Below the pieces are notes generated by a model. It was not told the DNA's origin, searched no databases, and worked only from the letters and a program-made list of their open reading frames with translations. From Reticulascus tulasneorum (Eukaryota; Ascomycota; Sordariomycetes; Glomerellales; Reticulascaceae), in the NCBI GenBank assembly GCA_001557505.1, contig LSAX01000011.1, positions 1,922,001 through 1,986,000 on the forward strand: 64,000 bases of DNA, read 5' to 3'. Positions 24,052-34,634 of the stretch are shown here, piece by piece; position 1 is the first letter of the stretch, and every line of letters starts with the position of its first letter. The position numbers and the translations under genes are program-made.

Positions 24052-25410
24052 ATGAGGACTCCGAGGCCAGCCACAATGATCCCTGAGAACGTAGTCAAGC
24101 CTTGGAAGCTTCCTCCTCAGCAGGTCTACGTATTTGCCAACGCAAATGTCATCGATCCTGAATCCGGCAAGGTACTCCCGGACCGCACCGTCAAGATCTC
24201 AGATGGGAAGATCGTCGCCATTGCGCACACATCTTTCTGGCCTGGTCATGCCGCCAACCGCGACGCCGCAACCACCGTTGACCTCGCAGGGAAGTATCTC
24301 AGCCCGGGCCTGATCGACTCACATGTGCATCTATCTTCCGTTCCGGGCGAGGCGGACCTGCGAAGCTCAATGGGCATCGCCCAAGATGTCTCACTGACGC
24401 GGCAGCCCTATGCGTGCAAAGCCATGTTAGAGCGCGGCTACACAACAGTGCGCGACTGTGGCGGGGCCACTCTGGCACTGAAAGAAGCCATTGCGGATGG
24501 CGTGTTCCCGGGCCCCCGCCTGTTCATTGCCGGACATGCTCTCTCGCAGACAGGTGGCCACGGCGATAGCCGAGGAGCTCACCAGCAGGCAGAGAGTTGT
24601 TGCGCGGGAGGAATCATCTCAGTGCTCTGTGACGGAGTTCCCGAATGTCTGCGCAATGCGCGTGACCAGCTGCGCACGGGTGCCGACTTCATCAAGTTGA
24701 TGGTGGGAGGAGGCGTAGCGTCGCCGACTGATGCGCTGGAGAACACGCAGTTCACCCCCGCGGAGATAGCAGCGGTGGCCGACGTTGCGGCTAGCTACAA
24801 CACATGGGTCACGGCTCATGCATACACACCCCGAGCGATTCGCCAAGCCGTGGAGAATGGCGTCAAAGGCATTGAGCACGGCAACCTGATCGATGAAGAT
24901 ACGGCCGCTTTCATGGCGGAGAAAGGAGTGTACCTTACACCCACGCTCGTGACATATCAAGCCATGGCCGACCCGAGATACGCCGCCTTTTTGCCCGCCG
25001 AGAACCAGGCCAAAAACCAACTTGTGTTACAGCAAGGTCTGAAATCAATCAAGCTAGCGCATGATGCCGGAGTTACCATATGCCTGGGATCGGATCTGTT
25101 AAGCATGATGGGTGTGGAGCAGGCGAAGGAGTTCGGGCTGAGAGCGCAGGTTCTGAGCTCTCCCGATGTGCTCAGGCATGCTACGGTGAACCCGGCGAAG
25201 ATGCTGAGGCAGGAGAAGTTTCTTGGGCAGATAAAAGAAGGGTTTGCGGCCGACTTGCTGATTCTGAACGAAAATCCGCTAGAGGATGTCTCTATATTCG
25301 AGCGGCCAGAAAAGCACCTCTTGGCTGTGATTAAGGATGGGAGGGTGTATTCGAGCCGCTGGTCCAAGCTACCAGAGGATGTGACGGCCCACGCTGCGCT
25401 GCTTGAGTAA
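24052..25410 (+). CDS. Metal-dependent amidohydrolase (imidazolonepropionase/prolidase-like)
   Basis: 452 residues, no intron. A small beta-sandwich N-terminus (FANANVIDPESGKVLPDRTV) leads into a TIM-barrel. Metal-binding residues of the amidohydrolase superfamily are visible: HVH (91-93, in LSPGLIDSHVHLSS), the bridging lysine K215 in ADFIKLMVGGG, H256 in VTAHAYTP, H276 in GIEHGN and D348 in CLGSDLL. The C-terminal beta strands read GFAADLLILNENPLEDVS. The subgroup with GGHGD and KLMVGGG motifs includes bacterial Xaa-Pro/Xaa-Arg dipeptidases and the fungal ochratoxin-hydrolysing amidase, so an amide or peptide substrate is likely; the exact one cannot be read. No signal peptide is seen, suggesting a cytosolic enzyme. 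The second ATG (24076) is an alternative start. Confidence 0.9.
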   Translation: MRTPRPATMIPENVVKPWKLPPQQVYVFANANVIDPESGKVLPDRTVKISDGKIVAIAHTSFWPGHAANRDAATTVDLAGKYLSPGLIDSHVHLSSVPGEADLRSSMGIAQDVSLTRQPYACKAMLERGYTTVRDCGGATLALKEAIADGVFPGPRLFIAGHALSQTGGHGDSRGAHQQAESCCAGGIISVLCDGVPECLRNARDQLRTGADFIKLMVGGGVASPTDALENTQFTPAEIAAVADVAASYNTWVTAHAYTPRAIRQAVENGVKGIEHGNLIDEDTAAFMAEKGVYLTPTLVTYQAMADPRYAAFLPAENQAKNQLVLQQGLKSIKLAHDAGVTICLGSDLLSMMGVEQAKEFGLRAQVLSSPDVLRHATVNPAKMLRQEKFLGQIKEGFAADLLILNENPLEDVSIFERPEKHLLAVIKDGRVYSSRWSKLPEDVTAHAALLE

Positions 25411-26110
25411 TCTCTGGTGTGGCTAGCTTGGGTTGAGGCATCATGATGAGCGGCGGCGCATTGTGAGGAGGGTGGCTAGTGAGGTATGGGAGCATTAAGC
25501 TGTGGAATGGGAAACATCGGTCTGTAACAATATATAGTAGAGGTAGAGGGCGAGTCCAGTCAAAGAACGGCAAAGGTGGGAGGGTGTTCTTAGGGTGTCC
25601 GTGAGTATTGCTTCAGACACATAAACAATATAAACAGGTCATAACCAAGCACTTATTGCATGTTCAGTCATATTTTATTGATTTTGGTAAGACTTGGTGA
25701 TCACACATTTTGGATCTAAATTCCATCGACTGGTTGGCGGTATCACCCACATTAACATCGCATTGGCTCTTGTAGTGGCCCAAATATTGACTAGCTGGGT
25801 TGCGTGAGCATCGCTCTTCTTTTAACACCTGCTTTCTAGTCCCACACTTCGTATGGGAGAGCTTGGGTGGTGCTTCGGCGGAACACGCAATGCTCAACAG
25901 TTCTTTGTGTCTTGTTGCAGCCCAGCCGAGGTGATCTTTCGCCAGCAACTTATCCAGCCAACTGTCGAGGATAAGACGGGTTCTGGTAGACTGCGAGATT
26001 GGGGTTTCGGGTGGGAAGAACCCCTGCCCTGATCCTCCGGCCCAGATCGGAATCCGCTGGTTTGGCTTATTGAAACGGCCCAGATGGTGTGCTGTGCACA
26101 CCATCTTAGC
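25411..26110. other. Convergent intergenic region, amidohydrolase / GTPase
   Basis: Holds the 3' ends of two convergent genes. AT-rich stretches at about 25615-25690 may be 3' processing signals. The frame continuing the GTPase beyond 26190 is intron and 3' UTR, not coding. Confidence 0.6.
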
Positions 26111-27545
26111 TCAACCTCTGCCAACTTTGAACGACAATATCTACAACGCCTGTTAGACAATGCCAAGTATGGAACTAAAGAGCAACTCACGTCATTCTTC
26201 CCAACCCCAACCAGGTCATCTTCTGCGACTCTGGCCCCTCCAGCGCCTTCAATATATGCGATAGGAGCATCGCCCATCAGTTTTCGGCCGACATCTCCCA
26301 CAGACGAGTTCCTTTTGACCAGCACGCAGTCCCTGAACACAACCTTTGACTCGGAAGCACCCGAGGCGAAAGTCGTTGTGTTGCGCACCGGAAAGACGGG
26401 AACGAGGCCCAGTACTTCCGCGGCCTTTGCCAAGACCTGGACTACACCGGTAGAGCCAAACCGGTAGAGTACCATGTCTTTCAGGTTCTCTATCCGATTC
26501 CGGTTCTTTTCGTCTAGTTCTTTCAGCCCCCCGCCGTCCGGGTCTCCTTGCTCTATCAAATCTTCCCTTGTGTCGACGAATTCGCTGCCTTCCGTGTATT
26601 TTATGTAGCCTTGTTTCGCCATCTTCCGAAGGAAGATCTCTGATATTGCCGAACACAATACTATTGTGTTGGGGTCTTGCATTTTCGCAATCTTGGCGAT
26701 GTTCTTGTCTGCGTCAGGGTGGTCGATCTTATTGAGCGCGATCACCGTGGGAAACTTTTCGTCTATAAAGGCGTTGACAACGCGCTCAATCATGGCATCA
26801 TCCCAATGCTCAAGCGCTTCCTTCACCCCTATTCGGTCGAGTGCCTTTGCAATCACATTCGATGTGCTTCCGTAGCCCGAGAATTGTCCCTGCAACGTCT
26901 CCACGGCTGTAGCTTTGACAGCAATATGTCGCCGCCGAATGGATCCCCATTTCTCCATCAGATTCCCCCTGATCCAAGCGACGATCTCGCTACGTAGCCA
27001 AGCAATATCAACGGAGGGATCATATCCCCTTGTCTCTTTCCCTTCTGCGTCCACTGTCCCGGAAGCGTCCACCACATGTATCAGCGCATCGGCGTGTCGC
27101 AGATCGTCGAGAAACTTGTTGCCCAATCCTTTCCCTTGGTGTGCTCCGGGAACAAGACCGGCCACGTCGAGCAGCTCAATGGGCACGGACCGTCGTCCGT
27201 CGACGCAGGAGCCATAGTTGGGCTTGCATTTGTCCTGGAGGTCGTACCGGGCGCATGCGCAAGAAATTTGGAGGTAGCCGATGGCCCGTTGGGGATCGAT
27301 GGTTGTGAATCTATCACGGCGGAAATTAGTTCCCACGAAGATGGCAGGATTAGATATACTCTAATAGACAGGCAAAGCAAGCATACGGGAAGTTTCCTGT
27401 TCAGGACATTCTATCAGCGTTGGTCGCGGAGGAGTTGGTTGGGTTACCAACCAACTTTGGACGAAGCGTCGGTAAGACTGTTTAGTGTCGTGCTTTTACC
27501 AGCAGAGGGCTTGCCTACAAGGCCAATAAGAGGATCTCGAGGCAT
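26111..27545 (-). CDS. Ygr210-type Obg/YchF GTPase with TGS domain
   Basis: Four exons on the minus strand: 27452-27545, 27387-27396 (a 10-nt micro-exon), 26191-27310 and 26111-26140, giving 417 residues (yeast Ygr210 is about 410). Introns are 55, 76 and 50 bp. G1 is GKPSAGKST (11-19). The micro-exon restores KVGNFPFTTIDP, the invariant NFPFTTI switch region of YchF proteins. G3 is [19 protein letters not shown], with the Gly-rich extension typical of the Ygr210 subfamily. G4 is NKID, unlike Ola1, which has lost this motif. The last exon completes a TGS-like C-terminus (VGKND, then ILSFKVGRG). Obg-like GTPases associate with ribosomes; the specific role of Ygr210 is unknown. Confidence 0.93.
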
Positions 27546-27988
27546 ATTGGCCGTGGGCCAGCTTCTTCGGTTCCCGAAGAAGCTTGTCTAGGATGTGGCG
27601 GGGTTTGCGCTGGAGCAAATTTCTTGGATGTTGGAACTCAGATCTTATGTGATCTAGTGTTGCGAGTGAGTCTGGAGTATGGCGGAATATGGAAGTAGTC
27701 CATAGATAGTATCCATTTGCATGTTCGATATCAGGGCCAAGTTATGGCTGTCAGTTGCAACTTGGTTCTATTCCGAATAATAATCTTTAGGGAACCTTAT
27801 GTGATTCCCCCAGCTGGGATCTGGAAGGTTGTGACGACCCACTATCAATAGCGGCGGATGTACAGTGCGACACTGTATCCGCACTCGGCGACCCACATCT
27901 CCGGCCAGCTCCGCGATCCACATCTTGGCGTCATCCACACAATTTTAGTATATAATCAGATTTAACCAGGAAAATTGGAGAACGCAAT
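27546..27988. other. Spacer between the GTPase gene and tRNA-Ala
   Basis: Upstream region of the minus-strand GTPase and 5' flank of the tRNA. No gene seen. Confidence 0.6.
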
Positions 27989-28060
27989 GGGGATGTAGCT
28001 CAGTGGTAGAGCGTCCGCTTTGCATGCGGAAGGCCCAGGTTTCGATCACCTGCCTCTCCA
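27989..28060 (+). tRNA. tRNA-Ala (anticodon TGC)
   Basis: A 72-nt cloverleaf can be folded. The acceptor is GGGGATG with CCTCTCC plus discriminator A; the D arm is GCTC-AGTGGTA-GAGC. The anticodon arm TCCGC-TTTGCAT-GCGGA holds TGC, and the T arm is CAGGT-TTCGATC-ACCTG. The G3-T70 wobble pair, the alanine identity element, is present. No intron. Oddities: a T6/C67 mismatch in the acceptor, and a T53-A61 pair where G53-C61 is nearly invariant, which also alters the internal B box. A T6 run starting 10 nt downstream can end Pol III transcription. It is either a functional but diverged copy or a recently decaying one. Its 3' end is continuous with the satellite that follows. Confidence 0.85.
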
Positions 28061-28537
28061 CGACGACTATTTTTTGCCGATTTTTTGCTTCTTTACTGCT
28101 CGTCGTATAAGCGTCCGGCCCAGGGTCCGATCACCTGCCTCTCCACGACGACTATTTTTTGCCGATTTTTTGCTTCTTTACTGCTCGTCGTATAAGCGTC
28201 CGGCCCAGGGTCCGATCACCTGCCTCTCCACGACGACTATTTTTTGCCGATTTTTTGCTTCTTTACTGCTCGTCGTATAAGCGTCCGGCCCAGGGTCCGA
28301 TCACCTGCCTCTCCACGACGACTATTTTTTGCCGATTTTTTGCTTCTTTACTGCTCGTCGTATAAGCGTCCGGCCCAGGGTCCGATCACCTGCCTCTCCA
28401 CGACGACTATTTTTTGCCGATTTTTTGCTTCTTTACTGCTCGTCGTATAAGCGTCCGGCCCAGGGTCCGATCACCTGCCTCTCCACGACGACTATTTTTT
28501 GCCGATTTTTTGCTTCTTTACTGCTCGTCGTATAAGC
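28061..28537 (+). repeat. 85-bp satellite with tRNA-derived module (5.6 copies)
   Basis: The unit starts at 28061, 28146, 28231, 28316, 28401 and 28486; the last copy is cut at 28537. Copies look identical. Each unit has a 52-bp part beginning CGACGACTATTTTTTGCCG, with two T6 runs and flanking CGACGA/TCGTCG inverted repeats. It also has a 33-bp part (for example 28113-28145) matching the tRNA-Ala 3' region (variable loop, T arm, acceptor, CTCCA end). Relative to the tRNA, that part lacks 15 nt of the anticodon loop and 3' stem and differs at two T-arm bases. The period is not a multiple of 3, so all frames stay open and give spurious repeated peptides. Confidence 0.95.
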
Positions 28538-28554
28538 TTTGCCCTCCGGGCAAA
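28538..28554. repeat. Perfect 7-bp hairpin at the satellite's right end
   Basis: TTTGCCCTCCGGGCAAA forms a 7-bp stem with a 3-nt loop and directly abuts the truncated last satellite copy. It may mark the array boundary or the original junction of the duplication. Confidence 0.6.
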
Positions 28555-29057
28555 TCTTACACTGTTTCCCATGGTCTATGAGGGTGGTCTGTGAGTGTGG
28601 AGAGTTTCCTATGGCCGCTACAGATTACCAGTCTGTCTCCCCCCTCTGTACATCTATCTTAGTCTTAGTCCGCAGGTATGGACATACCTATGAGCTCAAG
28701 AAATCTGCCTGTTTTACTAGCCGCTGCCTCGGATAACGTTAAACAATGCCCTCATTGTTCTTATTGCACTTGTAAATGGTTGTGGAATGGGTTATGTTGA
28801 AGTATAGAAAACCAAGACGAACAGTGCTTTGTCATTTCCCATTATTATCCCTAACCCAGCAATGATAAGCGATTATAGGGGTCATCCCTAAGACCTGTAC
28901 GGGGCACGTACAGCGCCTTAATCCGCGCCTATCAATTATTAACCCCTCCAGACAACCGGCACCACCCCGAGGTACTCTGGCTGGCCGGTAAATGTGATCC
29001 GCTCCGTGCAGATTGATGATTGCTACATAATAAACCACACTATCCGGAACCCTCAAA
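28555..29057. other. Upstream region of the SET-domain gene
   Basis: No gene seen. Contains the presumed promoter and leader of the methyltransferase; no clear TATA box. Confidence 0.55.
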
Positions 29058-30895
29058 ATGCCCAGGACCGAGCTTCCCATCGAAGCATTGTCCGGCTGGA
29101 CATTTCTCAACGACGTCGACTTCGTCGACGTCAAGGCTGAGCCGGTTCCCGGCCGGGGTCTGGGGTTGGTTTCGGAGAAACTGCTCACCAGAGAAGAGGA
29201 CACATTCGATATCCCGACGTTGATGAAGATTCCTCACGACCTTGTGCTCTCCTCCGAGGCGGTTGACGAGTATGCAAAGGTGGACAGGAACTTCCGCCAG
29301 CTACTTGACATTGCGGGACATCAGGTTGGTCAACCGATTGAGCGTGCAGTCCCACTGCTAACAACGCCACAGTCAACCCGAGGCGACATCTTACTGTTTC
29401 TCATTACTCAACTGGTGCATTCTTCTCACTCACCGGGCTCATTAACTAGTGGTGTCTCTACGCCATGGACAGAATACGTCAAGTTCTTACCTGGGCAGTT
29501 GCCCTTGCCCACAATGTGGACAGAACAAGAGCGCCGACTACTTAAAGGAACCTCCCTTGAGGTACGTCTTCCATTCGTCCTTCACCCGAGTTACGATCTC
29601 GCTCATGAGACGCCGTTTGGCGTCTCAATGGGGCGGGTCATACTACCACAAATAGCGCAATGTTCTGACTCGTTCCACAGTCAGCCATCGCCGCCAAGAT
29701 TCTGGCATTGACCTGCGAATATGATGATCTTCGCGAAAAGTCGTCTGACCTCCCATTCTGGAACAACTTGTTCTGGGATACCAACCAGGTGTCGCTAGCG
29801 GATTGGTTTTTGGTGGACGCGTGGTATCGGTCACGATGCTTAGAGCTCCCTAGGTCCGGAGAGTCGATGGTTCCATGCCTTGACATGGCGAACCACGCAT
29901 CGAACCCCACTGCGTACTATGAGGAGAACGGGAAGTACGAAGTAGTCCTGCTACTCCGGCCCAGCTGCAAGGTTTCGCCTGGGGAGGAAATCACAATCTC
30001 GTATGGAGACTCGAAATCCGGGGCTGAGATGCTCTTCAGCTATGGTTTCATAGACCCCGCATCCGCCATCGACCGTGTCACACTAGCACTTAGCCCATTT
30101 CCGGACGATCCGCTGAGCAAGGCGAAGCGCTACGTTTTCAAGGGCGCTCCAACACTGGAGCTCAGCCGGACGAACGGCAACATCGAGTGGCAGAGCCCAT
30201 TCGCATATCTGATGTGCCTGAACGAAGAAGATGGGCTTGCATTTCGCGTTCTGCAGGAGACCGGAGGGGCACAGGAGCTAAGTGTGTTCTGGCAGCACGA
30301 GGAGGTGACGAAAAGGGCCGCCGAGTTCGAGTCCCTCATCCAGAACCATCCTCTTTCCGAGGTGTTTAAACTTCGAGTGGTGTCGGTAGTGCAGGACAGG
30401 GTGGCCACTCAACTAGAGCTGGTTCGATCTGGCATGTCCCTCGAGGACTTGGAGACATCGTTGAGCCGGGGAGGGGTCATCCGGGGCGAGTGCGTCAGCG
30501 CTGCGGACCTCTTGCGCGAGATGGAAACCGACCTTTTGGAATACGCAATGCAATCTTTGGAAGAGCAGGTGAGTTTGATATATTTGTTTGGCAAGCCCTA
30601 TATTTCTCATCTTGCATTTCTTGGCTCTATAATTGCGTTTTTCTATTCTACGTCTATCGTCTCATCGACTTCCCGCGCTGGAATACCTCACCTGCAACAT
30701 TTCTACAAGTCATAGAAAGGTGTGCACCATCTCGTGGTGCCAGGAGGCTGACAAACGGGCGATGTTCCCCAATCCATGCAGAAATCCCAGCTCCTTGCAG
30801 ACGAAAACGTGGTAGCATATCTCGGATCGATGGAGAATGCCCAAAACGAACTAGTCAGCGACGAGGCGTCCAATGATGAGGACGACTTCAGCTAA
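29058..30895 (+). CDS. SET-domain lysine methyltransferase (RuBisCO LSMT/SETD6-like)
   Basis: Four exons, 29058-29324, 29373-29561, 29681-30568 and 30782-30895, encode 485 residues. Introns are 48, 119 and 213 bp; the first is a multiple of 3 and would be read through by a naive frame. The SET domain opens with VKAEPVPGRGLGLVSEKLL (about 26-44). Its pseudoknot motifs are DMANHASNP (NH at 223-224, cofactor binding) and EEITISYGD (catalytic-type Y260), followed by LFSYGF. A large inserted SET-I segment lies between the two parts, and the helical C-terminal half (about 300-470) fits the RuBisCO-LSMT substrate-binding domain. The last exon is acidic. Such fungal enzymes (Rkm/Set group) methylate ribosomal or other non-histone proteins; the substrate here is unknown. 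Confidence 0.92.
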
Positions 30896-33800
30896 AGGTG
30901 ACGGCGCAGACCACGCCATGTGCCCGGGTCGATCCACCGGCACTGGCGACTTGGCCGAGAATGCTCGCAATCCGGGGATGATCAGCTTTGCCAACAGTCC
31001 TGGCTGAGCAGGCGATGCATGTGCCAGCCAGTAAGCTCTTACGAAGCAGGCTGGGTGGGCGAAAAGTGTTCATGGAGCAGGCATTTATTGGTTTTTTTTC
31101 TTGGAGAATCGCCAACCTCACGTCAGGACATTCGAAACGGCGAACGCCACGATATGCATCAATGTCCGGCCACTTTTCGTTGACGGAATTGGCATCTCAA
31201 CGCTCAGTGTCCAGACCATCCCCAACGACTAATGGTGGGATGCCGGACAAACAACTGCCCGTGCAATTACTTCCAAGCACTTGCGATCTGAACATTGTGC
31301 CAGAGTAAATAGTCCATTTGATAATTCGTATGGATTACGCCTCGATGTGGTGCGACCTATATCCTCCCTGACTTATGTCCTCACATTCTTGAAATCGGTG
31401 TACGAATGACTCGCTCCAGCCTCCATGCCCAGGCGTTTTTTCGTGAAGAATACTCGATTGCCGGCTTTCCCCCATGCGGCGTCAGATGCTTGTGACCATT
31501 TCTACGTAGCTGTAAGGCTCAGCGATGGTCTTGGCGAGTGGTAGTCGTACCTACATGATGGGAAAATTCCCTGCGTTCGCCTTCGACCCTTGTTCGAGAG
31601 CGGGATTTTGAATAGATTGATGCCACGAGGTAGATCAATGAAGGTTGATGAGAAGGCTATTTTGCCTAAACTCGATCCAAGAAACGAAGGAACATTTTGG
31701 TAGGTGTGCGGGGGACCCTGTAGAGGTGTTTCTGCACCCTCGTGGCCGATGAGACTCTGTTCTGTTTTTCACGTTGCATGGAGGAATGTTTTCCAATTTC
31801 AAGTCGTTATCCGGCAATTCGGCCAGAAAGACACGAGTCGCATTCTACAGAGTTGCTTTCAACGGCGAGATTCGGTCTCCGTTCCTGGTGTTCCCGCGAT
31901 GGCCTGGATCTCGATCTCGCTCTCCACTTCAGACACGACGGGAACATTAGCACAAACCGTTTCGAGAGAGAGGGAATCTACTGAAATTGATAGGGATCGC
32001 TCGTGGTGGGGAAGATGGGGTGGTGGGCGTAGACTAAAGCCGATGCGCACTATGATATTAGGCCGGAAGATCAGTGTCTAGACATGATTCAACAGCGCCG
32101 GTCTTCTCGAGTGCTTCATGGTGCTGGGGCGTTTTCGTTGTTTCGGGTTCATGACCATGTACGTACGTCCCCCCGCGGCGCGACGCAGCCTTGGGTAGAT
32201 CACATGTGAGCCAGGCAAACAACGCAGAGGGATGAGACGAGTGTAACCACTCTTGAGTGCGAAGAGAATATACCGCCCGTGGTGACAAAGCCAAGGCCCG
32301 GGAGAAACAAAAAGGAAAAGGAAGCGATGCGCAGCAGATCCGCCGCTGCTGGGTGGGTAACACTCTATTGTAGTGTGGATGGCATAGATGGTGTTATTGG
32401 ACTTATATTCGAGCCCCAATCTCCCTTTCGCTCTCGTGAACACCGGGACCACTGTCTGGTTCGTATTGCCAACTATTGTTTACGAATACAAATTATAATA
32501 TGTCCCTGAAGATATACGGAGCATGAGGAGATGTGTAATTGCCTGGACCGCGCTGGCTCATCTCTGTGCCGGCTTCCATGAGGTCTTCTAGATGGTGGTT
32601 TGTGGCATTTGATGAGGTGGCGGGCACACACCCGGGGTCTGGCGATACCTGCCTAAAGCGAACCTGTGGGAGATGCACGACAGATTGGGATACATGGACG
32701 AGAAACGGTCTCGTGGGCTGGAGCTGTGGCTGGTGATGGATCTTTGGTCGTATTGTCTATTTCTTTTTGAAGAGACTGAGGGAAGTTGCCTTGCCCAGGC
32801 TTCTGTTCTGCAGGCGAGGGCCTTTTGGTAGATCAAGGCATGTAAGTGACGTCCAGTTCCATGAGCGCATCGTACAGCGTACTTACTAGAAGAGTACTTG
32901 CGAGTGAGTAGCCGTCGTAATAATATCTCCTTCGCCAATTACCTCGAAGTACCTTGCACTGATTGCCTGGTAGGTAGGCACAGTAGGTAGGATGGGCAAC
33001 TCCCGGATCCTACGCCATGATCCCATCTGCCCAATCCGAGCATCCAGCTGTGGCTCCCAAGACCCCGAGAAGATGCAAATACTGCGTGGGCCAAGTCCCG
33101 AATTCACCACTGGCAGGCGAGGGATCGTCACCTCGCTCGGCGACTGACGAGAAAGGGTCGGGGAACAGCCGCAACCCACTCGTTCAGTTCTACGGTAATA
33201 GGCACATAGATTACGAAGATGCGAAGCCAGAAGTGGAATGTTCAGATGCCCACCGCGAATGCCATTCGGCACAGAAAAGCTGGGGAAAAACAGAGGGTCT
33301 GAAAATGACGGGGTAAGAAGGGAGCTAAGTGGTGTTTAGCGGAGTTGGCCTGGTTTTGTGGAACCACATGAGGCTTTTGGAGCCTAGAATGTCCTCATCC
33401 TGTTCATGTCTAGTCCAGTGCCAATGCACCACCCCCCTTCGGCATGGCTCAAGTTACTTGCTTGCTCTGTCTGCTCGAGCGGGAATACCGGAATCTCACA
33501 ACTGACCGGTCTTCGCCCCACTATTTAGGCCTTGTCTGATGAGTGGTGCTGCCGGCGTGAGACCAAGAATAACTAGTGTTCTTTCTTTGGCGTGCAAGAT
33601 GGCTGTTACACGGAACGCCATGACGGTGGATGGCGGAGGGGGAGGCGTGTGGTGTGTGGTGTGTGTAGGAGTGGGAGGTTCTGGCGTGTGTGCGTGGCTT
33701 AACTACTTATGCACGGATTACGGACGTACATAGGGCCTCTAATCGTCCCATCGTTCGTCTGCCTGGGGCGTTCGGATCGGGGGCCAGCCCACTATATGAG

Positions 33801-34634
33801 TATGTGGATTTTCAGTGAATGTACTGAAGCCTGTACTGCAGCGCTGCTGATGGTTGGTAATTCGGTGATTGGTTCGGCCCACCCACATTGTTTGCGCCCA
33901 CCTCATGGCACCCTTGGTCCCCATCCTAGCAGGGCATGCGCCTTCTGTATGTAAGCACCTCCCCCCCCTACCCCCCCGGCCTTCTCCCCTCCATATTCGT
34001 TTTCCCCCCCCCCCACCCCACAGATCTCTCAATACCCAAAGTGCCCATGCCCATGCCCATGCCCATGTCCTGTATCGTCCGCCTACAGCCGCCTACAGCT
34101 AGCAGTCCACAGTACTTGTGTACCTGCCCATGCGCCCACCCACTTCGTAGGTAATGCGACTTGGGCTACTGGCTGGTTGACGTTCCCAAATGCCTGCGCA
34201 TCCCCAGCTTCCTTACTCCACAATCTCACGTCCTCCACATTCTACCATCTTGCTCCTCTTCTTCTCCCTGCACACCCCCTCCTCAACAAACTTAACCCTC
34301 TCATTCGCACCCAGAATTCTCCCGGAATCGAGACCGTTTGTCGACTTTTTGAAACATCTCCACTCTTGGTTTCCGTTTGCGACTCTCACCATCGTGCTCC
34401 AGCGGACTGAACTGTACGTCCTCTTCCCAACGACTTACCGACCTGTCCTCCCATAAAGGGCTGATGGAAATGGTCCCCGTTACGGCCACGCGATCCCCCC
34501 GCCGCTAGTTGAACGTATTATCCCGCAGAGACAGAAAAGCGTCGAATGTCCGCCATCGACTGAAACTCAACCTCAGACATCTGGATAAGAAGGGTTAGGA
34601 CACTCAAAAAGAGGAGGAAGAGGAAACCGCCAAA
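30896..34634. other. 3.7 kb intergenic region upstream of facB
   Basis: No supported gene; frames are short and without family resemblance. The right end has many simple tracts: GTGTGG reiterations at about 33648-33670, C-runs at about 33960-33980 and 34006-34020, and CCCATG repeats at 34044-34067. Then follows a CT-rich leader to 34634. The length suits a regulated transcription-factor gene with a long promoter and leader (inference). Confidence 0.6.
34044..34067. repeat. CCCATG hexamer, 4 copies
   Basis: Four perfect tandem copies of CCCATG in the facB upstream region. Each also provides an upstream ATG if transcribed. Confidence 0.85.

Noticed and set aside
25894..26190. C-terminal extension of the Ygr210-type GTPase in the unspliced frame
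   Set aside because: A GTGAGT intron at 26141-26190 followed by ILSFKVGRG and a stop gives the family-type C-terminus; the extension has no conservation signal.
28020..28535. Several overlapping open frames with the same 68-residue peptide (FFTARRISVRPRVRSPASPR-type)
   Set aside because: They are the 85-bp satellite read in rotating frames; the period leaves a remainder of 1, so the same peptide recurs. No coding signal beyond the repeat.
28061..28537. Regularly spaced repeats as a CRISPR array
   Set aside because: Eukaryotic context, and both parts of the 85-bp unit are identical between copies, so there are no unique spacers.
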